From Burkholderiales bacterium 8X (GTDB taxonomy: Bacteria > Pseudomonadota > Gammaproteobacteria > Burkholderiales > Burkholderiaceae_C): DNA of 64,000 nt. The stretch is taken from the NCBI GenBank assembly GCA_902506565.1, contig LR732703.1:1570525-1634524 (forward strand). Direction: 5' to 3'. The position numbers and the translations under genes were made by a program. Within the stretch, counting starts at the first letter, position 1. Every line of letters begins with the position of its first letter. Under the pieces are notes generated by a model, which worked only from the letters and a program-made list of their open reading frames with translations, had not been told where the DNA came from and did not search any database. Of this stretch, positions 37,638 to 45,814 are shown one piece after another.

Positions 37638-38657
37638 CTATGCCTCAACGGCGAGCTTGATCGCGTCGGGATTTTCACGGACGTAGTCGCGAATCACATC
37701 CTCGAAGCTGGCATCGGACCCGAGCCCCAGCCGGGCGGCGCGCGGGGTTTCGAAGCGCCCCGGCCAGCCCTTGACGATGCGCTGGATGACCGGATCGCCG
37801 GTGCGGTCGAGCAACGCCAGCGCCGGTGCGCCGCCGACCCGACCGAGGGCGGCCACCATGTCGGCGATGGTGATGCACAGCGAAGGCAGGTTGAGGGCGG
37901 TGCGCGGCCCCCATTCGGCATCGCTCGCCTCGGCCGCGCGAATCAGCCCCTCGACCGTGCGCGCCGGCGAGGCCACCGCGACCGGCGTCTCGTCGGGCAC
38001 CGGGCAGGCGCCGGTGACGCCCGCCAGGGGCTCGCGGATCATGCCGCTGAAGAAGCTGGACGCGGCGCCGTTGGGCTTGCCCGGCCGCACGCTCACCGTC
38101 ATCAGGCGCACGCTGCGGCCGCGGATGAAGCCCTTGCGGGTGTAGTCGGCCACCAGCTGCTCGCCGATGAACTTCTGGATGCCGTAGCTGGTTTGCGGTG
38201 TCGGCAGCGTGTCGTCGTGGATGACGTCCGGCAGCGGCTGCTCGGGCGAGCCGCCGAACACCGCGAGCGAGCTGCTGAAGACGAAGGTGGGCGAGGTGCC
38301 GAGCTGCCGGCAGGCTTCGAGCAGCGCATGGGTGGCCGCGAAGTTGCTGCGCATGCCGAGGTCGAAGTCGGCTTCGCATTCGCCGCTGACGGCTGCCGCC
38401 AGGTGAAAGACCAGCGAAGTGTTCCAGGTCACCACCTGGTCGGGCGCCTCGGCCAGCAGGTCGTTGAGGTCGCCGACCACCGAGACGATGCGGTCGTCCG
38501 CGGCGAGGTCGGCCGGCGGCTCGACCCGGTCGACCAGCGTGATGCTGGTGATGGGCGTGGCGGCGGTGCCGGTGAGTGCCAGTTCGCCGCGGGCGAGCAG
38601 CGTGCGTGCGAGGCGGGCGCCGACGAATCCGGCGCCGCCGGTGATGATGATGTGCAT
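37638..38657 (-). CDS. denD: NAD-dependent epimerase/dehydratase family protein, D-erythronate dehydrogenase-like
   Basis: A 339-residue extended short-chain dehydrogenase. The N-terminal Rossmann motif is T-G-G-A-G-F-V-G near residues 6-13 and the active site is S-Y-G-I-Q-K (Tyr near residue 162, Lys at +4). The segments S-S-S-L-A-V-F-G and S-V-R-P-G-K-P-N-G-A-A-S-S-F resemble DenD, which oxidises D-erythronate to the 2-keto acid. It lies 15 bp downstream of ETF-QO and upstream of the TRAP binding protein. The exact substrate is unproven, so the symbol is tentative. Confidence 0.82.
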   Translation of the reverse strand: MHIIITGGAGFVGARLARTLLARGELALTGTAATPITSITLVDRVEPPADLAADDRIVSVVGDLNDLLAEAPDQVVTWNTSLVFHLAAAVSGECEADFDLGMRSNFAATHALLEACRQLGTSPTFVFSSSLAVFGGSPEQPLPDVIHDDTLPTPQTSYGIQKFIGEQLVADYTRKGFIRGRSVRLMTVSVRPGKPNGAASSFFSGMIREPLAGVTGACPVPDETPVAVASPARTVEGLIRAAEASDAEWGPRTALNLPSLCITIADMVAALGRVGGAPALALLDRTGDPVIQRIVKGWPGRFETPRAARLGLGSDASFEDVIRDYVRENPDAIKLAVEA

Positions 38658-38672
38658 CGCGTGCTCCTGGTC

Positions 38673-40367
38673 TTACATGCCGACGTAGTTGGGGCCGCCG
38701 CCGCCCTCGGGCGTGACCCAGACGATGTTCTGGGTCGGGTCCTTGATGTCGCAGGTCTTGCAGTGAACGCAGTTCTGCGCGTTGATCTGCAGCCGTTCCT
38801 TGCCTTCGCCGTCGGCGACGTACTCGTAGACGCCGGCCGGGCAATAGCGGCTTTCGGGGCCGGCGTATTCGGGCAGGTTGATCCGGGTCGGCACCGACGG
38901 ATCCTTGAGGGTCAGGTGCGCCGGCTGGTTTTCCTCGTGATTAGTGTTGCTCACGAAGACCGAGGTGAGCCGGTCGAAGGTGAGCTTGCCGTCGGGCTTG
39001 GGGTAGACGATCTTCTTGCTGTCTGCGGCCTTGCGAAGCCGCGCATGGTCGGCCTCGGTGCGGTGGATGGTCCAGGGAATCCTGCCGCGCAGCACCAGTT
39101 GCTCGATGCCGGTCATGACGGTGCCGACCGCCAGGCCCTTCTTGAACCACTGCTTGAAGTTGCGGGCCTTGTGCAGCTCGTCGTGCAGCCAGCTCTTCTC
39201 GAAGGCCTTCGGATAGTCGTTCAGCTCGTCGTGCTGGCGGCCGGCCACGACCGCATCGAAGGCGGCGTCGGCGGCGAGCATGCCGGTCTTGATGGCCGCA
39301 TGGCTGCCCTTGATGCGGCTCGCGTTCAGGTAGCCGGCCTCGCAGCCGACCAGTACGCCGCCGGGGAAGGTGGTCTTGGGCAGCGCCAGCAGGCCGCCGG
39401 CGGTGATCGCGCGGGCGCCGTAGCTCAGGCGTTTGGGCGCCTTCAGGCCCTTGTCCTGGCCTTCGAAGTACCAGCGGATGTTCGGATGGGTCTTGAAGCG
39501 CTGGAATTCCTCGAACGGGCTCAGGTGCGGGTTCTGGTAGTCGAGGCCGACCACGTAGCCGATGATCAGCTGGTTGTTCTCGGCGTGGTACACGAAGGAG
39601 CCGCCGTAGACGTCGGACGAAAGAGGCCAGCCGGCGGTGTGGATCGCGAGGCCGGGCTCGTGGCGGGCCGGGTCGATTTCCCAGAGCTCCTTGATGCCGA
39701 TGCCGTAGCTTTGCGGATCCTTGCCCTCGGCCAGCTTGTACTTGGCGATCAGCTGCCGGCCGAGGTGGCCGCGCGAGCCCTCGGCGAAGACCGTGTACTT
39801 GGCATGCAGTTCCATGCCGAGCTGGAAATTTTCGGTCGGCTCGCCGTCCTTGCCGATGCCCAGGTTGCCGGTGGCGACGCCGCGCACCTTGCCGTCCTCG
39901 GTGTACAGCACTTCGGCAGCCGGGAAGCCCGGGAAGATCTCGACGCCGAGACCCTCGGCCTGCTGCGCCAGCCAGCGCACCACGTTGCCGAGGCTCACGA
40001 TGTAGTTGCCGTCGTTGTGGAAGTTGCTGGGCAGCATGAAATTCGGCGTGCGGGTGGCGCCGGTCTCGCTCAGCATCAGGAAGGTGTCGCGGGTCACCGG
40101 CTGGTTGAGCGGGGCGCCGAGTTCCTTCCAGTTGGGGAGCAGTTCGCTCAGGGCGCCCGGATCCATGATGGCGCCCGAGAGGATGTGGGCGCCGGGCTCG
40201 GATCCCTTCTCGAGCACCACGACCGAGATCTCCTTGTCGTTGGCCGATGCCAGTTGCTTGAGGCGGATCGCGGTCGCGAGGCCGGCGGGGCCGGCGCCGA
40301 CCACGACCACGTCGTACTCCATGGCTTCGCGGGGGCCGAACTGGGCAAGGATTTCGTCGTGGGTCAT
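38673..40367 (-). CDS. Electron transfer flavoprotein-ubiquinone oxidoreductase
   Basis: A 564-residue membrane-associated flavoprotein. The FAD site is V-V-V-V-G-A-G-P-A-G near residues 20-29. The C-terminal [4Fe-4S] cluster cysteines are in R-Y-C-P-A-G-V-Y-E-Y and N-C-V-H-C-K-T-C-D-I, and the protein ends G-G-P-N-Y-V-G-M as in the family. It passes electrons from reduced ETF (6212-7899) to ubiquinone, serving the acyl-CoA dehydrogenases at 7991 and 60688. A short perfect hairpin at 40390-40406 lies in its 5' region and lacks a T run. The 15-bp spacing to denD suggests a shared transcript. Confidence 0.96.
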   Translation of the reverse strand: MTHDEILAQFGPREAMEYDVVVVGAGPAGLATAIRLKQLASANDKEISVVVLEKGSEPGAHILSGAIMDPGALSELLPNWKELGAPLNQPVTRDTFLMLSETGATRTPNFMLPSNFHNDGNYIVSLGNVVRWLAQQAEGLGVEIFPGFPAAEVLYTEDGKVRGVATGNLGIGKDGEPTENFQLGMELHAKYTVFAEGSRGHLGRQLIAKYKLAEGKDPQSYGIGIKELWEIDPARHEPGLAIHTAGWPLSSDVYGGSFVYHAENNQLIIGYVVGLDYQNPHLSPFEEFQRFKTHPNIRWYFEGQDKGLKAPKRLSYGARAITAGGLLALPKTTFPGGVLVGCEAGYLNASRIKGSHAAIKTGMLAADAAFDAVVAGRQHDELNDYPKAFEKSWLHDELHKARNFKQWFKKGLAVGTVMTGIEQLVLRGRIPWTIHRTEADHARLRKAADSKKIVYPKPDGKLTFDRLTSVFVSNTNHEENQPAHLTLKDPSVPTRINLPEYAGPESRYCPAGVYEYVADGEGKERLQINAQNCVHCKTCDIKDPTQNIVWVTPEGGGGPNYVGM

Positions 40368-40497
40368 GAAGGTCTCGTTGATGTTCGCGGGCCCTTCGCA
40401 AGGGCCTCGGGCGAGTGGGTACGGCAGGCTGCGGGCATTTTATGCATCGCTCCCCCGGCTTCCCTGTCATCCACGGGCTTGCCTTGCGGCCGCGGCA

Positions 40498-41868
40498 TCA
40501 GGCCGGCGCGAGCACGATCCGGGCCTCGAAACCCGAGGAGAAACCCGGCGGCGGCGAACGCAGTTCGAGTGCCGCCGAATGCCGGGCCGCGATGGTCGCG
40601 ACGATCGACAACCCCAGGCCGTAGCCGGCCCGGTCGGAGCTGTGGCGCACATGCCGGACCTGCAAGGTGCGCAGCTCGACCTCGCCGACGCCCGGCCCGA
40701 AGTCGCGAACCGCCAGTGTGCAGGGCGCGATCACCTCCAGCACCACCCGGCCGCCGCCATAGCGCAGGGCGTTCTCGACCAGGTTGCGCAGCGCGATCGC
40801 GAGCGCATCCTGGTCGCCCCGGGTCGGCTTCATGGCGCCGTCCGCCACCTTGAGGCTGAGCCGCTCGGCCACCCGCTCGTCCTGCCAGAACTCCTGTGCC
40901 ACCGTGCCGGCCAGCTCCACCAGGTCGATCGGGTCGCGCGCGAGCGAGGCGGCCGATTCGGCCCGGGACAGCTGCAGCAGCTTTTCGGCGCGATGGCCGA
41001 GCAGCTGTAGCGCGTCCAGCGCCGACTGCACGTCTTCGCGCCGCAGCTCGTGTTCGAGCGCGGTCTGCAGGCGAAGCCGGGCCGCGGCGAGCGGCGTGCG
41101 CAGTTCGTGCGCCGCGTTCGCGGCCAGGGCGCGCTCCACGTCGAGCGACTGCGCCAGGCGTTGCAGCAGCAGGTTGACATGGTCGCCGACCGAATGCAGC
41201 TCCCGCGGCAGCTTCGCGAGTCCGATCGGGCGCAGGTCGGCGCCGCTGCGCTGCTCGATCTCGGCGGTGAGTTGCTGCAGCGGACGCAGCTCGGCCCGCG
41301 CGACGTTGCGCAGCACCAGCGCCAGCACCGGCAGCATCGCGCCGAGCGCGACGATCAGGCCGAACAGCGTGCGGTTGAGCGCGGTGCGGCGTTCTTCCAG
41401 CGGATCGGCGACCTGCAGGAACAGAGGCAGCGTCGGATGCCGCACCGTGTAGATCCGGAAGGCCTCGGCATTGGCGAAGCCCTGTGCCAGCGGCACGTCG
41501 AAGGCGTTGGGAGGCGATTCGGCCGAGCGCATCAGGATCTTCTCGTGGACGTCGACCACCTGGTACATCACCGCGTCGCTCGCATAGAGCTGCTTGGGCG
41601 GGGTGAGCGGCAGCGGGGCGCCGGGTCGCTCGAGCCGGAGCTTGTCCATTTCCTGCACGGCGGTCTCGAAGGTGCGGTGCGCGACCTCGGTGAGCTCGTT
41701 GTCGAAGTTGTGGTTGATCTCCCGATCCACATACCAGACCACGCCCAGTACGCAGAGCATCCAGACGCCAGCGACCCAGAGGATCAGGGTGCGGGTCAGC
41801 CGGCCGGCGAGGGTCGGCGGCAGGTTCGGGGCCTCGCGCACCGCTGCGTTTCGGTCGAGGAAGTTCAT
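40498..41868 (-). CDS. Sensor histidine kinase (PmrB/QseC-like)
   Basis: A 456-residue inner-membrane kinase. Two transmembrane helices (about 28-50 and 172-195) flank a periplasmic sensor of about 120 residues. A HAMP-like segment follows, then the H box with His254 (A-A-H-E-L-R-T-P), the N box (N-L-V-E-N-A-L-R-Y-G) and the G boxes (D-F-G-P-G-V-G and G-Y-G-L-G-L-S-I). Its ATG overlaps the response-regulator stop (ATGA). With eptA divergent from the pair, a PmrB-like role in sensing cationic peptides, metals or acid is likely, but the periplasmic domain shows no motif I can assign. Confidence 0.93.
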   Translation of the reverse strand: MNFLDRNAAVREAPNLPPTLAGRLTRTLILWVAGVWMLCVLGVVWYVDREINHNFDNELTEVAHRTFETAVQEMDKLRLERPGAPLPLTPPKQLYASDAVMYQVVDVHEKILMRSAESPPNAFDVPLAQGFANAEAFRIYTVRHPTLPLFLQVADPLEERRTALNRTLFGLIVALGAMLPVLALVLRNVARAELRPLQQLTAEIEQRSGADLRPIGLAKLPRELHSVGDHVNLLLQRLAQSLDVERALAANAAHELRTPLAAARLRLQTALEHELRREDVQSALDALQLLGHRAEKLLQLSRAESAASLARDPIDLVELAGTVAQEFWQDERVAERLSLKVADGAMKPTRGDQDALAIALRNLVENALRYGGGRVVLEVIAPCTLAVRDFGPGVGEVELRTLQVRHVRHSSDRAGYGLGLSIVATIAARHSAALELRSPPPGFSSGFEARIVLAPA

Positions 41869-42542
41869 TCGTCCTCGTCTCCGCCCGAGGCCGCCAGTCG
41901 GTAACCCAGGCCGCGCAGGGTCTGGATGTGACCGCGGCCGAGCTTGCGGCGCAGGCGGCTCACGAACACCTCGAGCGTGTTGCTGTCGGCCTCGTCGCCG
42001 AAGCCGTAGAGCGCGTCGGCCAGTTTCTCGCGGCGGTGGATGCGGTCGGGCCGCGAGGCCATCACCCGCAGCAGCGCCCATTCCTTCTGGGTCAGCGTGA
42101 CCGGCAGGCCGTCCTTGCGCACCAGGTCGCGGCTCAGGTCGATTTCGAGCGTGCCCAGCTGCAGGACCGGCGAATTGCCGGCGCTGCGACGTCGTTCGAC
42201 CGCGCGCAGGCGGGCGAGCAATTCGGCCGGGTCGTAGGGCTTGATCAGGTAGTCGTCGGCGCCGGCATCGAGACCGCGGATGCGGTCGGTGACCTGGTCG
42301 CGGGCGGTGAGGACGATGACGATCGGCCGGTCGCGCAGCGCCCGTACGTCGGGCAGGAGCGACAGGCCGTCACCGTCGCCCAGGTGCAGGTCCAGCAGCA
42401 CGGCCTCGTACTGCGCGGTCAGGAGGGCCGAGCGGGCCTGCGACAAGCCGGGCGCGACATCGACCACGAAGGCCTTGGCGACCAGGTAGCCGCAGACCGC
42501 GTCGGCCAACGCGACGTCATCTTCGACGAGCAATATGCGCAC
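41865..42542 (-). CDS. OmpR-family response regulator (PmrA/QseB-like)
   Basis: A 225-residue regulator. The receiver domain has the acidic pair E7-D8-D9, phospho-acceptor Asp51 (L-L-D-L-H-L-G-D-G-D-G), T-A-R near residues 79-81 and Lys101 in I-K-P-Y. The C-terminal winged helix ends in R-T-L-R-G-L-G-Y, typical of OmpR/PhoB proteins. It is most like the PmrA/QseB/TctD group. Two 11-bp-spaced half-site repeats resembling the PmrA box lie before the divergent PAP2 and eptA genes, its probable targets. Confidence 0.94.
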   Translation of the reverse strand: MRILLVEDDVALADAVCGYLVAKAFVVDVAPGLSQARSALLTAQYEAVLLDLHLGDGDGLSLLPDVRALRDRPIVIVLTARDQVTDRIRGLDAGADDYLIKPYDPAELLARLRAVERRRSAGNSPVLQLGTLEIDLSRDLVRKDGLPVTLTQKEWALLRVMASRPDRIHRREKLADALYGFGDEADSNTLEVFVSRLRRKLGRGHIQTLRGLGYRLAASGGDEDE

Positions 42543-42578
42543 CGGGCACCTTTTGCGAACAGGGGGAACGTAGTGTGC

Positions 42579-42595
42579 CTTCAGGCTGCGTTAAT
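42579..42595. promoter_or_regulatory. PmrA-box-like site upstream of the PAP2 gene
   Basis: The sequence CTTCAG-N5-GTTAAT matches the published PmrA box (YTTAAK-N5-YTTAAK) at ten of twelve defined positions. The half-sites are 11 bp apart, one helical turn, as OmpR-family dimers require. It lies in the 76-bp gap between the response regulator gene and the PAP2 gene, so it could serve both directions. Confidence 0.6.
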
Positions 42596-42618
42596 CGCCG
42601 CCGGCTAGCTTCGCACGG

Positions 42619-43338
42619 ATGACTCGCAACGAAGATGCCGGCCGCATCGCCACCTGGACTTTCGCGATGCTGGCGCTCCTTCTGGCCTGGGATGCGAGCG
42701 GCCTGGACCTGGCGCTGGCACGGCTTGCCGGAACGCCGGCGGGCTTTCCGCTGCGGAGCAACTTCTTCCTGGTGGCGGTCATGCACGAGGCCGCGAGGTT
42801 CGCCAGCTGGGCCTTGCTGCTGATGCTGTTCGCCGGCGCATGCCGGCCGATGGGCTTGCTCCGGCGGCTCGGCACGGGCGACCGGTGGCAGCTTGCGATC
42901 TCGGCGCTGGCATCGATCGCCGTGGTGTCGTCGATCAAGTCGCACAGCGCCACCAGCTGTCCGTGGGACCTCGATCTCTTCGGCGGGGTGGCTCGGCATG
43001 TCTCTCATTGGTCCTGGGGCTTGGACGACGGCGGGTCGGGCCGCTGCTTCCCGGCAGGTCATGCCTCGGCGGCCTTCGCCTACGTGGGCGGTTATTTCGT
43101 GTGGCGTCGACGCTTCCCGACGATCGCAAGGCGATGGCTCGCGACCGCGCTGGCCTTCGGCTTCGCGCTCGGCTTCGCCCAGCAACTGCGAGGCGCGCAT
43201 TACCTGAGCCATACCTTGTGGACCGGATCCATCTGCTGGAGCACGGGATGGGCGATCGACGGGATACGGCACGGCCTCGCGCACCTGGCAGGGCTCGGCT
43301 GGCTTCGCCCGACGGCGAATCGTCGCAGCCGAAGATGA
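42619..43338 (+). CDS. PAP2-superfamily membrane phosphatase (eptA-associated type)
   Basis: A 239-residue membrane protein with about six helices and PAP2 motifs of the divergent kind: K-S-H-S-A-T-S-C-P-W-D near residues 111-121, F-P-A-G-H-A-S-A near residues 144-151, and R-G-A-H-Y-L-S-H-T-L-W near residues 193-203. Cys replaces the usual Arg before the first Pro, and Thr stands where the last motif normally has Asp. This subfamily often accompanies lipid A phosphoethanolamine transferases, as here. It may dephosphorylate undecaprenyl pyrophosphate or lipid A, with periplasmic catalysis. It follows a PmrA-box-like site. Confidence 0.85.
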   Translation: MTRNEDAGRIATWTFAMLALLLAWDASGLDLALARLAGTPAGFPLRSNFFLVAVMHEAARFASWALLLMLFAGACRPMGLLRRLGTGDRWQLAISALASIAVVSSIKSHSATSCPWDLDLFGGVARHVSHWSWGLDDGGSGRCFPAGHASAAFAYVGGYFVWRRRFPTIARRWLATALAFGFALGFAQQLRGAHYLSHTLWTGSICWSTGWAIDGIRHGLAHLAGLGWLRPTANRRSRR

Positions 43339-43356
43339 ACGAAGCCTGACGCCGCG

Positions 43357-43373
43357 GTTCAGTGAGCTTTCAG
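43357..43373. promoter_or_regulatory. PmrA-box-like site upstream of eptA
   Basis: GTTCAG-N5-TTTCAG places two TTCAG half-sites at 11-bp spacing (43358-43362 and 43369-43373) in the 57-bp gap before eptA. The first half-site is identical to that before the PAP2 gene. It matches the PmrA box at nine of twelve defined positions. Binding by the regulator at 41865 is inferred. Confidence 0.6.
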
Positions 43374-43395
43374 TCCTGCTCGGCAGACTGGCTCG

Positions 43396-45138
43396 ATGTC
43401 TTCCGTGCTGCCGCCGTCGCGCGTTTCCATTCGTCCGATCACCCGTTATGCGGAGCAAGTTCGCTCGAGCACACCGTGGGCCGCCTGGCTGTCCCGGCCG
43501 CGCTCCGCCCGCACCATCGTGGCCTGGCTCGGCGTGTACCTGGCCATCGCGGCCAACATCCCGTTGTGGCGAGAGCTGGCGAGCCTCGGCGGCGCGCCGA
43601 GCGTCTACCTGCCGCACATCCTGCTGATGGCGCTGATCACCGCCTGCGGTTCGATCGCGCTGCTGTCTTTCACGGCATGGTCGCGCTGGATGAAGCCCCT
43701 GTGGTGCGGCGTGGTGCTCGTTGCCGCCGTCGCGCAGCACTACATGCTCGGCTACCGCATCGTGATGGACCCGACCATGCTCGCGAATGCGATGCAGACC
43801 GACCTGCATGAGGCCCGCGACCTGATCGGCTGGCAGCTGCTGTGGCACGTATTGATCGTCGCCGCGCTGCCGGGCTGGGTCTTGTGGCACGTCCAAATCG
43901 TGCCGATGAGCGCCCTTCGGCAAGCCTGGCGCAACACGCTCCTGCTGCTGGCCGTGGTCGCGCTGGCGCTGGCGGCGGCGGTGGCGATGAACCGCCAGCT
44001 GGCGCCCTTGATGCGCAACAACGTGCAGCTTCGCTACATGATCAATCCGCTGGCGACCGTCTACTCGGCGACCACCGCCGTGGTGCGGCCGCTCTTCAAG
44101 CGCAGCCGCAAGCTGGTGCCGATCACGGCCGGCGCGACGCTCGGGCCGAGCTATGCGGCCCAGGCCCGGCCGCCGCTCCTGGTGCTGGTGGTCGGCGAGA
44201 CCGCGCGGGCCGATCACTTCGGCCTCAATGGCTATTCGCGCGACACCACGCCGGCGTTGGCCGCGCGCAAGGTCCTGAGCTGGCGCCAGGTGCAGTCCTG
44301 CGGCACCAACACGCTGGCCTCGGTGCCCTGCATGTTCTCCAGCCTCGGCAAGGTGGCTTTCGAGGCGCGCAAGGATGACCACGAGAACCTGCTCGACGTG
44401 CTGCAGGCGGCAGGCCTGGCGGTGCTGTGGATCGACAACCAGCCGGGCGGCTGCAAGGGCGTGTGCGACCGCGTGCCGCATGCCTCGGCGAGCGAAGGCG
44501 TCGACCCGGCGGTGCGGCAGGCGCTGTGCGACGGCGACGAGTGCCTCGACGACATCCTGCTGCAGAAGATCGACGCCAGGCTCGCCGCGATGCCCGAGGC
44601 GCGCAGGAGCAAGGGCGTGGTGCTGGTGATGCACCAGATGGGAAGCCATGGCCCGGCTTACTACAAGCGTTCATCCGCCGACGCCAAGCGCTTCGTGCCC
44701 GAGTGCCGGAGCCATGCGCTGGCCGACTGCAGCCATGCCGAACTCGTGAACGGATTCGACAACTCGATCGCCTACACCGACCGGTTCCTCGGCAAGACCA
44801 TCGATTGGCTCAAGTCGCAATCGAGCGACTTCGACCCGGCCATGCTCTACCTGAGCGATCACGGCGAATCGCTCGGCGAATACGGCTTGTTCCTGCACGG
44901 CATGCCCTATGCGTTCGCGCCCGAGGTGCAGAAGCACGTGCCGATGATCCTGTGGACGAGCGAAGGCATGGCCCGCCGCGAACGGCTTTCGCGGGCTTGC
45001 CTCGAAGGCGAGCTCGACCGACCGCTCACGCACGACAACCTGTTCCATGGCGTGCTCGGATGGATGGATGTGAAATCGCCGGCCTATCGACCGGCGCTGG
45101 ATCAGTTTGCGACCTGCCGCGGCGTGGAAGCCGGCTGA
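43396..45138 (+). CDS. eptA: Lipid A phosphoethanolamine transferase
   Basis: A 580-residue inner-membrane enzyme of the EptA/MCR family. Five N-terminal helices (up to about residue 205) precede a periplasmic sulfatase-like domain. The metal-binding V-V-G-E-T-A-R-A-D-H-F near residues 263-273, nucleophile Thr304 in S-C-G-T-N-T, and Y-L-S-D-H-G-E-S-L-G near residues 484-493 are intact. It moves phosphoethanolamine from phosphatidylethanolamine to lipid A phosphates, lowering surface charge and polymyxin binding, and leaves diacylglycerol. It is chromosomal, next to its own two-component system, not on a mobile element. Confidence 0.95.
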   Translation: MSSVLPPSRVSIRPITRYAEQVRSSTPWAAWLSRPRSARTIVAWLGVYLAIAANIPLWRELASLGGAPSVYLPHILLMALITACGSIALLSFTAWSRWMKPLWCGVVLVAAVAQHYMLGYRIVMDPTMLANAMQTDLHEARDLIGWQLLWHVLIVAALPGWVLWHVQIVPMSALRQAWRNTLLLLAVVALALAAAVAMNRQLAPLMRNNVQLRYMINPLATVYSATTAVVRPLFKRSRKLVPITAGATLGPSYAAQARPPLLVLVVGETARADHFGLNGYSRDTTPALAARKVLSWRQVQSCGTNTLASVPCMFSSLGKVAFEARKDDHENLLDVLQAAGLAVLWIDNQPGGCKGVCDRVPHASASEGVDPAVRQALCDGDECLDDILLQKIDARLAAMPEARRSKGVVLVMHQMGSHGPAYYKRSSADAKRFVPECRSHALADCSHAELVNGFDNSIAYTDRFLGKTIDWLKSQSSDFDPAMLYLSDHGESLGEYGLFLHGMPYAFAPEVQKHVPMILWTSEGMARRERLSRACLEGELDRPLTHDNLFHGVLGWMDVKSPAYRPALDQFATCRGVEAG

Positions 45139-45202
45139 TTGGGCAGCGCCCGGTCGAGCCGAGAAAGCCGACAAAACCGACCAAGCCGGACCTCGGGGCC
45201 GC

Positions 45203-45814
45203 TCAGGCCTTCTTGTCCCGAGGCAGCCGACCCATCAGATAGAACTCCGGATTCGGCTGCATGCCCGCGAAGCTGGCCATCCGGTTCGAGAGGCCGAAGA
45301 ACGCGGTGATGGCGGCGATGTCCCAGATGTCTTCATCGTCGAAGCCTTCGGCGTGCAAGGCAGCGAAGTCGGCCTCTACGACTTCGTGCGACCGCTCGCA
45401 GACCTTCATCGCGAACTCGAGCATCGCGCGCTGGCGAGGCGTGATGTCTGCCTTGCGCCAGTTCACCGCCACCTGGTCGGCCACCAGCGGCTTCTTCTCG
45501 TAGATCCGAAGCAGCGCACCGTGCGCCACCACGCAGTAGAGGCAGCGGTTGGCGGCGCTGGTCACCGTCACGATCATTTCGCGGTCGCCCTTGGTGAGCG
45601 CGCCTTCTTCCTTGAGCATCAAGGCATCGTGGTACGCGAAGAAAGCCCGCCATTCGGCCGGTCGGCGGGCGAGGGCGAGGAACACGTTCGGAACGAAGCC
45701 GGCCTTCTCCTGGACTTCGAGGATCTTGTCCCGGATGTCGGTCGGCAGGTCGCCGAGTTCGGCATGCGGGTAGCGGGTCGAGGGCGTCTTGGGCGTGTCG
45801 GGCGTCTTGATCAT
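45203..45814 (-). CDS. Peroxidase-related (AhpD/carboxymuconolactone decarboxylase-fold) protein
   Basis: A 203-residue helical protein with the AhpD-type redox motif C91-L-Y-C94-V-V-A-H98 and an upstream Glu (D-R-E-M near residue 79), the usual E-x11-C-x2-C-x3-H arrangement. It fits the uncharacterised peroxidase-related enzyme family (N-terminal P-H-A-E-L-G-D-L-P). Its ATG overlaps the eutC stop (ATGA), so it is made together with ethanolamine ammonia-lyase. A role against oxidative by-products of that pathway or of its acetaldehyde product is only an inference. Confidence 0.87.
   Translation of the reverse strand: MIKTPDTPKTPSTRYPHAELGDLPTDIRDKILEVQEKAGFVPNVFLALARRPAEWRAFFAYHDALMLKEEGALTKGDREMIVTVTSAANRCLYCVVAHGALLRIYEKKPLVADQVAVNWRKADITPRQRAMLEFAMKVCERSHEVVEADFAALHAEGFDDEDIWDIAAITAFFGLSNRMASFAGMQPNPEFYLMGRLPRDKKA

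Noticed and set aside
40390-40406. Perfect hairpin as a terminator between ETF-QO and the sensor kinase gene
   Set aside because: It lacks a T run and lies upstream of the ETF-QO start on the coding strand, not after a gene. At most it is a 5' leader structure.
38193-40853. An 886-codon frame antisense to denD and ETF-QO
   Set aside because: No motif, compositional bias of a mirror frame, and no ribosome site; both genes beneath it are intact.
43396-45138. Acquired mcr-type colistin resistance gene
   Set aside because: It is embedded with its own regulator and PAP2 partner in uniform high-GC chromosomal DNA with no mobile element nearby; it fits an intrinsic eptA.
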